This document shows positions 54,782 through 64,000 of a DNA stretch of 64,000 nt, piece after piece. The stretch lies in NCBI GenBank assembly GCA_023238725.1, contig CM041553.1:10191001-10255000 (forward strand). The letters run 5' to 3'. Within the stretch, counting starts at the first letter, position 1. Every line of letters starts with the position of its first letter. The translations under genes and the position numbers were made by a program. The notes under the pieces were generated by a model. The model was not told the DNA's origin. It worked only from the letters and a program-made list of their open reading frames with translations, and ran no database searches. This DNA is from Scortum barcoo. Its lineage: Eukaryota; Chordata; Actinopteri; Centrarchiformes; Terapontidae.

Positions 54782-55306
54782 GGATTGCTTGGGTGCATGT
54801 GGGGCTGTGTATGAGAATGTGGATGTGTGTGTGTTTGTGACTGAAGACAATGTGTGTGCTTGTGACTGGCAATGACAGTGAGTGCGACGAACGAGAGGGG
54901 GGCATTCTTCTGTTAATTACTGAGTTAATGACACACTATGCTCCAGCGGACATGCAACATGGCAGACTGATGCACGCGCACACACACACACACACAGAAT
55001 AATGGCTAAGTCTGCTTCGTTGCTCACGCAACGTGGCAGGCTGCTATGCAAAGAGCTTGACAGTGAGATAGCAGGCTAACAATGATACACACACATACAA
55101 AAACACACACAGCAACTGACAGGGAACCTCATCAAACCAGCTTTAATGAAGCCACTTCTCCCAAATAGAAGAGGGGAAGAAAGGAGGGATGAGATGAGGA
55201 GGGGAGAAAAGGAGGACAAGGTCGCCTGGATTGATGACGCTCATTAGCCTAATAAGGTACTTTAATGAAGCGGGCCCAACACTATAGACTGCCACAGAGT
55301 CTAAAG

Positions 55307-55307
<1 letters not shown>

Positions 55308-55352
<45 letters not shown>
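55308..55352. repeat. (CA)n microsatellite near the sgcz penultimate exon
   Basis: About 22 CA units, 240 bp downstream (in gene direction) of the exon donor at 55593. On the transcript this is a (UG)n run inside the intron. Shorter CA runs at 55535-55575 directly adjoin the donor. Confidence 0.95.
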
Positions 55353-55355
<3 letters not shown>

Positions 55356-55593
55356 CCTGGCTGGTTTTGCAACTTTGTCTTGTCCCCTGTATTTACACAC
55401 AGACAGAACTATTTTTGTCTGTGTCTCTCTTCTGTCTGTTTCTTTCACACACACTCTCACACACACACACTACCGTGCCCTCAGACTTACTAAATCAGGC
55501 TGATAACTTCATTCTCACTGACATTTTCACAAACAGACACACACACACAGACACACAAACAAAAGCACACACACAAAATGGAAACGCACTCAC

Positions 55594-55717
55594 CTCTCCT
55601 TCTGAGGACTGCAAGAGGAGGTCTTTCCTACAGGACGCTGTAAAATCTCCCACTCCAGCATTCACCTCCACCCCCCTGGGGGCCTCCAAGGTCAGGGTCC
55701 GAGTCGGGGACTCCAGC
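55594..55717 (-). CDS. sgcz: zeta-sarcoglycan, penultimate coding exon
   Basis: A 124-nt exon with a CCCAG acceptor (one base completing an Arg codon, then 41 codons) and a GTGAGT donor after 55594. It encodes LESPTRTLTLEAPRGVEVNA, then a short segment with one Cys and KDLLLQ, ending SSEGE. This is the extracellular beta-rich part just before the cysteine-rich terminus of zeta-sarcoglycan, and it joins in frame to IFLDAN in the last exon across a 14.9-kb intron. LESPTR and the EAPRGV motif are characteristic of the delta/gamma/zeta sarcoglycan family. I found no earlier sgcz exon between here and position 64000, so the N-terminal exons lie outside; mammalian SGCZ is known for very large introns. 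Confidence 0.9.
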
Positions 55718-58700
55718 CTGGGAACCATAAACACACTAGTCACACACTTTAGCCCACAGAAATGGTGCAATTGCACACTGACATACAGTGTTAACAGACA
55801 GGGTCGGATTCTTCAGCTACAATTAGACTTCAGGGCCAATAATGAGTTGACTGTGAACAAGCTTCTCAGTCCGTAGTCTGCTCAGTCAACAGCAGAAAAA
55901 AAGACTATGGGTGTGCTAATATAGCTAATATAACAAAAGAAAAAAATGGCACTCCCCAGTGTTTAATCCTGAATAAGAACCTCTGTCATAAAACCCCCAG
56001 AGTTACATGAATTGAAACATTAAACAACATGCTGCCTCTCGAATACACAACTTGAAGCTGAAGAGTGAATTAGTAAGGGCTGTTTTTCCACAGTGAACCT
56101 TTTCAAATCCTGTTGGATTTGGATGGTTCAAGATGAGCACGTGTGTGAAAATCTTGTCTGTCACAGTTCCTGCAGCTTTTACAGTGCAATGATCAAACCT
56201 CTTAAAACAGACATATAATTGTGCCACGAAGAAAAGAAGCCAATAAGATACCACCACTGCCACATTCTTAAGAAATTAAATATGGTTTGATAATTTAAAT
56301 GAAATGTATTATATTAAACATTTTATTTAAGCATTGCTTGTGTATTATTACTCCATAGTTGTTGTTTGCAGACATGATATGATGCTGTTACTGAAGTGAT
56401 ATTCATCAAATTCACTAAAATTTCAATTGTATCACAAAACATTTAAAACTGTGTAGCACTTAAAAATGTATGTCTGGCTCTTAGCACATCTTTATACATC
56501 AGCAGATGTACCGACTGATACTGCACTTTACCTCACTGTGAAGCCACATTATGGCTGTATAAAGAGAAACCTGATACACAACCACTTTTTTCAAGAAACG
56601 CTGACTTTTCGTTTTATTTCTATCCATGTTATGGTGAAGTAACTTTTCTTTGTCTTTGAGAAAACCTACAAGAATGAATATGAAGAATGAAGAATTGTTA
56701 TAGTGCCAAAGTGCTCTCGCCATGGTTGGCGTCACTCCCCTTGGAGCGTGAAGGGTCAGGAGCTAGTCTGCGCCTCAAAGTTGAAAACAATATGAGATGA
56801 TTAAACAGCTTGGTGGTGTTAGATAAGCACAGTGCTTCGCTCAAGGGCATGTTGGCACGTGAAACTAAATAAAGAACGCTTTCGGCAAAGCGGACAGAAT
56901 TCCATTTTATGAAGTGGGAGTGTAACAAATTAAACGGCACACTCACAACAAAGATCAAATTAGAAAAAATGCTTTGCTACATGGGAACTCTTCCATACAA
57001 GCTTTGATCAAGGCCACTTCAGAAGGTTGGTTTCCCCGCAATCCCCACCGAGAGGTTGAAGGGATAAAGCATTCAAGCCAAAGGGTAGATTAACCAAACT
57101 CATGACGAGCGTCCAGTCTGTGGCCAAACAACAGAGAGACACAAACAATCACCAGTGCCTTGGCCAAAGGCACTTTGGCTGGGAGTGATCGCACCAGGCT
57201 TCCTGTGATGTCCTTCCTTTCCAAGAGGATGGAGAGGATGTATATTCTCCTCACACACCCTTCAGTGAGAGATAATTCCACATTTTAGGGTTTTAATCTG
57301 GAGAACTAAATATTAGGAGACAGAGGGACGCTCCCTCTGCAATGGTTTTCCATGTTTGGTTGCACTCGAGTAATAAATGTGCAAAGATATTTCTGTTTTA
57401 ACATTGCTGCATTTGTGGTGTTTTTATTTTCAGGGTGTTTATGCATTATTAGTTGGTTGTTCTATTCTAATGCCAAATCAGTTCACCTTGAGAGGGCATT
57501 TAGTGGAGTCTTGCATATTTGAATACATCTTATAAACAAGTATAAACATCAGTTAATTGACTGAGTTAATTCCATTTATTTCGAGTGCCGATTCATTGAA
57601 TATTAGACTTATCATTAAGCCGCAATAGGCTGAAGTTGAGTACCACACTAGAGTAAAGATAAAGTCACTTGATTTAAGGAAATGCTTGAAGCGTGCTGGT
57701 TTACATCAGAATGAAGTCATCTCACCTCACTAATTGGCTACTCTAATTTTAATGAAAATGGAGTTCATGCGTCCGTATCAGACTAAATGACTTACAATCT
57801 GCTGTGTACGTTGTTAATGGAAAAATACATTAGAAGAAACTGTCAGTGTTTCAACAATGGTTCCTTTGTTGTTTCAGATTCCCCAGGCTTTTATTAGCAT
57901 ATGAAAAGTCTCCAGATTTGTGTCTCACAAAACTTCAAACCACTGATTTCTTTTAAGATGTTAATGGTTAAAAAAAAAAAAAAAAAGCGTTGTTTTTTTC
58001 ATTTACTAGTTTATTAAGATCTCAAAATCAAACCATTTGCTCTGTCAACATGTCTGAGTTTGCTGTTTGTCTGAGCTTACTGTGATATTTATTCTAGGTT
58101 GAAGGTAAAGGTAGTGGAGGTGTAGAAGAGTCGTGAGGTGGATTAAAGGTGAGGGGAGGTTTGCTGCTGTGCAGTGCTGAGCATCCAAGTGGTATAATAA
58201 GTGTTGGAAGCAGACACTTCACATTGGGCCAGACTTATTGATCCGTAAAAATGCCGCAGCAGTCAGAGGTTAAGAAGGAGAAAAACAAAGAGGAAGACAG
58301 ACTGAGGCCCAAACAGACAGGAGGACACGAGATTAAAAGAAAGCTTTAGCGCATGAAAACAGAGAAATGCATCCTATTATTCATCATGCTAAAGTTTTGC
58401 ATGTGCAACGGCGATAGAGAGAAAGAGAGAGGTTGGACAGAGAACTTGCTGCCTACTCAACAGCAGTGATGTGAGGATCTTTGGCTGGTTTGACAGCCGG
58501 GGCAATTACAGTGATGCTGCTGCAGGCTTAAACCAGTTCTGATGGGCAGGCACACACATACATACTGACTATCTATCACTCTTATGTCTCTCGCCCCTCT
58601 TTCTCCATCTCAGCGCCGCACTCCTTGTTTGCTTTCACCTCCATTTTAGCTCATCTGGCTGTTCCCTTCACAAACATGCCATCCATTACCTTCTTTGCCT

Positions 58701-59440
58701 CAGTTTTTCCTCGTTTTTAACCTGCCCGTATGGAGACATAATGGAGCATATCTGTCTGTTTGTCAGGTGGAAAACTCATGTCTCCAGGATGTCCACTATT
58801 CAATTAGATAGTTTGACCACTGCAAACGTTTTAAAATTTAATTTGCCATGAAGGAGCGTATAAGTTTTTCTGACAACGCAGACAGCATGAATAGTCGGAG
58901 GGAAATGGAGGAGTGTCCGAGTGGGAGATGCTGGATAGTAACTTGTATGATAATGTTTTCAGTTATTAAACCGCAAGAACAGATCAATTCTTTCTCTGTC
59001 AGTAGTTGGCAACAAAAAACCCAGAAAAAGCCACTGTGTAATGCATTATGGTGAGTATGACCAGGATGGATGGCTTTCATAATAAAATTGCCATGAATGT
59101 CGATTAACAGCTGAAAAATTGGGTTTGAGGTTTCATGCAAGTTTCAACTTGATTAACTCTGGATAATTTATGTGCTGGAGAATAGTCTAGAGGCCACTGT
59201 TAATGCTGTGTATTTTATTGCTGTTCTTTGAATTATGATGTTCTTAATTTATGAATGTGTCTTGTGCCTATGCATTGAGGTATCAGCATTCTCACATGGG
59301 CCTCAGAATTCCTTGTGAAGTTGTGAATTTGAGGAACATAAGAAGACCATATCTATACTTTGTTATGGGGAAATTCATGGTGAATTATAGTGCATTTATA
59401 CAGCATTATGACTACACAACACACACAATGCTTTCTGATA

Positions 59441-59986
59441 CACTGTTTCAACAGTGATAAAACATTATACATGTGACTTTGAGAAGTTTGAATGTTTTAT
59501 GGATGCTCTTGACTTGTTATAAACAAGGGGTTGACTGATGAGGCTTATAATACACTATGCCTACATATACACACCTATACACACCTCAAAACTGAAATGT
59601 AGTAAGGACTTATAGTATATTGTGATAGCAATACTGGGCGCCATGCAATTAGCCCTCCAAACGTGCTGTATTTGTCACTTATGATGCAGCATGGACTCTT
59701 TTAAATGCATGACAATGTGTATGCTTTATGATAGGTATGCATTATTATAGATGCATCATGTGCAGTTTCCTTTATTAAACTCATACAATGGTCGCTTATG
59801 ATACTGCATGGACTATTACAGTATGATAATAGTATAGTCCTTACTACAGATATTGCTAAAATGTGTATAGTTGATTATAGGTAGTCATAATATATCAGTC
59901 AACCTCTCTTTTACCACTAGTCATGAGCATCCATAAGATACTTCTTGAAGTCACATCTATAATGTTTTATGACTGCTAATACAGTG
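59441..59986. repeat. Foldback (inverted) repeat, about 545 bp
   Basis: Left arm 59441-59555 and right arm 59875-59986 are inverted copies of each other: CACTGT..CATAAAACATTATA, GATGTGACT, TTATGGATGCTC and GGTTGACTGAT occur in the same order when the right arm is reverse-complemented. Between the arms, CTTATGAT..GCATGGACT is repeated directly (about 59679 and 59796). Probably a MITE or foldback element. Confidence 0.6.
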
Positions 59987-61714
59987 CTTCACAAAGCACA
60001 GAGCTCTATTAACAAATGATTACATATTTCATCTGAGAAAGAAGAAATCAGGAGATTGCCTCAGCTGTCTGTGACTCTCTTCACTTGATAACCAGTAATG
60101 ATGGTAAACCTGTGATGTCAATTTGTGTTAATACCATAGTAGCTATAAAAACAAATGATCTCTTTAAGGTCTACTTGCCAACTATTGGAAGGATTGCAGT
60201 AAAATTTGGTTCAGATATACATATCCCCCTCATGAACTGTGAAAACTGGTGATGACTTTTTATCTAATGCCACTCACTGGACCCAGACCTTCATGGCACT
60301 TAACTGAGGAATATATATTAGAACCATCAAGTCCCAAGTAAAACACATCATTCATCACTGAAATTGTCTTGACACAGACACAAATGCTCAGTCTACAAAC
60401 TTTCTAAGTCACACAGTGACACTCATACACAAACATATTTGCACACAGACTGACACATAAAGTTTCTGGTCAAGCCCCTGCATGGTTGTGTTTTTTCATG
60501 GAGCAGATAGCAGGAGTCTGCAGCTATGCTGTTATCTTTGCAATTCATTATTATAAGAGAAAACTGCCTTGCCTCCCTCTCTGCTTTCAATTCTTACATT
60601 ATTCCTGCTTTTCTCTCTCTCTCTCCATCTCACGGCAACAATCCTCCGCTCCCTCCTCTCTCTCTCATAGATCTATTTTGACCTTCAGTTACGACAAGGC
60701 CATTTTATACAGCATCCATATTTGTCCAACCTGACAAGATAAGCAGGACAGAAATACATCAACATGAAATGCTTTTTTATCTTAATTCATTTCTGGCGAA
60801 AAAAGGGGATGATCTTAGATATTCAAAAAGAAAGACAGCAAAGAAGAAGAGAAGTGAATAATTTTTGCACATTTTAAGAAATATGAAATATGATATGAAA
60901 ACTCAGATATGCTTCTATCAGATATATTAATGGCTGGTTTTATTAGTACAATCAGCAATCCCATTTGTATACTTTCATGTTAACATTTTATATCTTAGTT
61001 ACATTAATTTGATTACACAAAATGCCCCTGCACTTGAACCTCACCATTTATCCACAATAAAAAGGAAGGGTAAGTTTTTCATTTCTATCCATCAGTCCTG
61101 CAAACACAGAAATGGCAAGAATTCCTAAAAAGCGTTTTTTCCAAACAGCAGTGAAGCACTGGGGACTGTGATGTTGGGATGTACTAACATATCATTACAG
61201 GAAATAAGGTAAGTTAAATCAACATGGACTAATTAGTTAACTAAACTCACTATCACAGTTTTTTTTTCACAGCAGACATGGTTTCACACTAACATTAACA
61301 ACTACTCTATTCTACTGAAATGTCGCAGTAAATGATAACAGTGTCACAGTCAGCCATCATGAACAATACGAGGACCCTGAAGCTGAAGCAGCTAAATTCA
61401 GTGATCATTCATTTATTAATTACACCTTTTCTGACTGTGTAGTAGATCACAGTCATTTTCTTGCACTTGAGCACTTGTGGCTCAAATTCAGTTACAAAAA
61501 TTTGTAGAATTTGTGGAGAATTTTGCAAACCACATTTTAAGGCTCTTTGTGTGTGAAGTGCTATTTTCCAGCTCCCTGTGTGGCATTTTGGCTGTGAAAG
61601 CCTGCACGAATATAAAAATACTGATGGTTGGTGATATTTAAATAAATACTGTATTACCAAAACATCATTCAATTTAAAAATGACTGTTAGTCATGTTTTC
61701 TAAAATTGTCTTGT

Positions 61715-62090
61715 TAAAAAAATCTGGCTCCTCCGGCTCCACCTCCTCCCTATAAGGCCATTTTACAAGAATCTACTGCAAATCAAAAGTATCTGACAGA
61801 GCTTCACTCTCTGCTCCTGCACAGGCTCCGCTCCAACGCGTATGGGCTAACTCAGAGTGGATGTAATGGTCGATAAACAACAACTGAACCAAGCAATGAG
61901 AAGATAACACTTACACAACACGAAAGATAAGTAAACAGAAGAAAAGCCAGCAGAAAAGAAAGAATTCGATCGAGTGACTCTGCAGGGAGGAGCTTTGGAG
62001 CTAAAGGGGAAGGACTGGGATGTCGGAGTTGCTCAAATTTTCCGGCTACGTCTACTCTCTTCTCAATCCTGCCCACTGTAGCTTTAATCA
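61715..62090. repeat. Dispersed repeat, copy 2 (shared with 32155-32400)
   Basis: Shares ordered blocks with the copy at 32155-32400 and ends CTGCCCACTGTAGCTTTAA, the inverted form of that copy's first bases, as expected of a terminal-inverted-repeat element. Its left end is decayed. Confidence 0.55.
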
Positions 62091-63054
62091 TACAGCAACC
62101 AAAGTCTGTAATGCAAGGGTGGTAACCTGCCAAAAACTCCAAGGATCATGTTTTCTAGACTGTCAGCACATCCGCACATCCAATCAATGCTCTTATGGGT
62201 GCATAAAACTTGCACATCAGCATGTCAGTGATATCAGGAGTATTTATTTTTATCCTGACAGTTAATAATTACTGAAAAAAAAGAAAAAAGAAAAAAAAAC
62301 TGCATGTGTATAACCTGCATATCATTTGTGCCTAAAAGTTTACTCAATGGAAATTCTCTTAAGGTCATACATCCCCCAAACCTGGCGCTCTGTGGGATTA
62401 AGCTGCATTCTTTTTAGAGAAATTTCTTCATATGGTGTATTTTTGAAAGCAGTGTGGGATGTTGTGCTGAAAGTCTTGGTGGGAATGTTGAAATTGGCGG
62501 CTTTTTAGTGTGATTTATATTTCCCAGAAGACTTGGCTGACATTCATCCTGCCCTTTTCTTCCTCAGAACCACTGAAAGCCACCCCACCTTATCGCCACC
62601 TTGCCATTTGGGACGCACACCTTTAACCTTTTCACGCTAAATGCTCCGTCATCCGCCTCAGCGCCCCTGCCTTGCCGCCGTCTAACCCCATCCAAGACGC
62701 ACTTTAAAAACTTTTTCAATTTTAAAAAGTGGCGCCGAGTGATGCATTGAGACAAGACTGAAGACAGGAAAAGCGACAGCCTTTGACTTTTAGGGAGTTA
62801 AATCGAGACTGAATGCAGAAATATGGCATTTCTAAAGCCTCCTGACTTTTGCAGGGAGTCTGTGTCTGGGTGAAGGAAGGTGATGCAGTGTGTTTAAATC
62901 GCCCCATGAATCCAGGTGTTAAAAAAAAAAAAAAGGTGAAAAGAGAAAGCCTTGGGCTGTTTTAAAAAGTTATAAAAGTCCCTACTGAGTTACTGAGGTG
63001 GGACAGGAGAGAGTCAAGGTACATTAGAGGTTTGTCTTTGTGGAAAGAATGTGA

Positions 63055-63055
<1 letters not shown>

Positions 63056-63094
<39 letters not shown>

Positions 63095-63101
63095 GTGTGT
63101 G
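63056..63101. repeat. (GT)n microsatellite
   Basis: About 22 GT units with one GC interruption. Confidence 0.95.
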
Positions 63102-64000
63102 CATGCAGGTGTTTGGTGTTAAAGAGGAGGTTATGACCGCCCAAGAATAAATGCCGTACTTCAGCAACACTTCTCGGTGCTTAAATTTGAGTGTGTGTGT
63201 ATTGTACAACACTGCATGACAATTTAGCCTTGGATGTTATAAAATGTATTCTCAGGTAGCAGCAGTCATTCTCCCGCACGCCTTTGAACAGTTTGCCTAT
63301 TTGCACAGCTGTCTCGTCATGACGTTCGGTGTCCTGTACACCTGCCCTCCTTCACACCACACACACCGCTTGACAAATCCTTGAGCTACTCCAAAACGAC
63401 TTTCAGGGGCTCTCGCTGTCCTCCTCGCTGTGAAATGTAGCCGAGGAAATGGCTAATGGCAGAGTGCGTAAGGAGAAAAAATGTCAAGCAATTTCATGCC
63501 TTTGTGCCTCCGATGGGGCGCCAAGCTGATAATTTAATCAGTAGTGAAAGACTAGCTTCACTCCTCCACAACTTCAGTCACTCCATCCATTGTTCATTGA
63601 CTTTTTTTTTGCTAGAAAAGAGATGGAGTTGGAGACAGAAATGTACATAGAAAAAAAAAAGACAGTGAGGAAAAGAAAGAAAGGAGTGGGCAGAGAATGG
63701 AAAGATGAGAGGAAAAATGGAAAAGTTAACGACACTGTGCCCACTCCAGTGGTGAATATGTGGTACGACTCCATCTGACCAGTGCATCCCTGCGAGAAAA
63801 AAACAACTTTTCTGTGGCCTGTGTCTTGATTCATGAAACAATGGCTCTTAAAATTACAGTATGTTTTGGCTTTGTTCACTGCTCAATAATAAATGTGACC
63901 TGGTTTGAACATTTAACCTCTGACTAATGCACCTAATTATTACCTTATGATGTCAATGTATAGTATTTAACCTAAAATGTGTGAAATGTGAACATGGGAA

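Larger units (their letters stand above)
40991..55593 (-). other. Last intron of sgcz, with polypurine tracts
   Basis: The intron separates the two sgcz exons. Besides the elements listed, the plus strand has long purine-rich tracts at about 42860-43110, 44240-44520, 46090-46400, 50600-50910, 52760-52920, 53025-53230 and 54590-54710. These are pyrimidine-rich in the sgcz transcript. No other gene was recognised inside. Confidence 0.6.
55718..64000 (-). other. Upstream sgcz intron, no further exon recognised
   Basis: Must be intronic to sgcz because the exon at 55594-55717 begins in mid-codon and no upstream coding exon was found. Holds the foldback repeat, the second copy of the dispersed repeat and a (GT)n run. 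The remainder shows nothing that I can assign. Confidence 0.55.

Noticed and set aside
55265..55876. 203-codon plus-strand open frame
   Set aside because: It runs through (CA)n repeat and antisense to the sgcz exon; the recognisable protein is on the minus strand.
40991..64000. Possible miR-383 gene, because mammalian SGCZ hosts it
   Set aside because: I looked for the mature sequence on both strands by eye and did not find it; it may lie in another intron outside the window.

Overview
The window looks like nuclear DNA of a teleost fish. The genes have introns with GT..AG borders, (CA)n/(GT)n microsatellites are abundant, fish-type repeats are present (Tc1-like, piggyBac-like and Harbinger-like elements, an L2 LINE tail), and the only densely coding DNA is split exons. 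I see no bacterial genes, CRISPR arrays, rRNA or tRNA. Most of the window is intergenic or intronic.

Region 1 (1-14.4 kb): no gene that I can support; microsatellites and one 679-bp Tc1-like element (7420-8098).

Region 2 (15.5-31.1 kb): a tandem cluster of CD300/pIgR-family (CMRF35-like molecule) immune receptor genes, all on the minus strand. Gene 1 (15496-18374) reconstructs as six exons with matching phases and no interruption: signal peptide, one V-type Ig domain with the extra C-C' disulfide, Ser/Thr stalk, transmembrane helix, and a cytoplasmic tail carrying an ITIM (VQYDEI). Gene 2 (20285-23948) has a nearly identical ectodomain, but its tail exon encodes an ITAM-like pair, YETL-x10-YSTL. 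A 2-bp insertion in its exon 5 breaks the frame unless a second AG acceptor is used. Gene 3 (29329-31028) has a stop codon in its V exon and a 1-bp insertion in its transmembrane exon. Just downstream lies an ectodomain-less cassette with intact transmembrane and tail exons (26040-28295). The cluster arose by recent tandem duplication of a roughly 5.5-kb unit. The copies differ by mobile-element insertions and deletions, including a piggyBac-like MITE with a matching empty site. Exon 2 of genes 1 and 2 differs at 11 bases, 10 of them amino-acid changing and concentrated at likely ligand-facing loops. This suggests a paired activating/inhibitory receptor system under diversifying selection.

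Region 3 (31.1-39.7 kb): no supported gene; dispersed repeat fragments.

Region 4 (39.7-64 kb): the 3' end of zeta-sarcoglycan (sgcz), minus strand. The last exon (40451-40657) and the penultimate exon (55594-55717) join in frame and flank a 14.9-kb intron. The earlier exons must lie beyond 64 kb. A second short exon-like copy of the last-exon acceptor lies at about 40.97 kb, and a degenerate 51-bp minisatellite lies downstream of the stop codon. The intron holds polypurine tracts, a Harbinger-like MITE with TAA target duplication (46465-47032), an L2 tail and a perfect 14-bp hairpin. Beyond the penultimate exon there is a foldback repeat at 59.4-60.0 kb.
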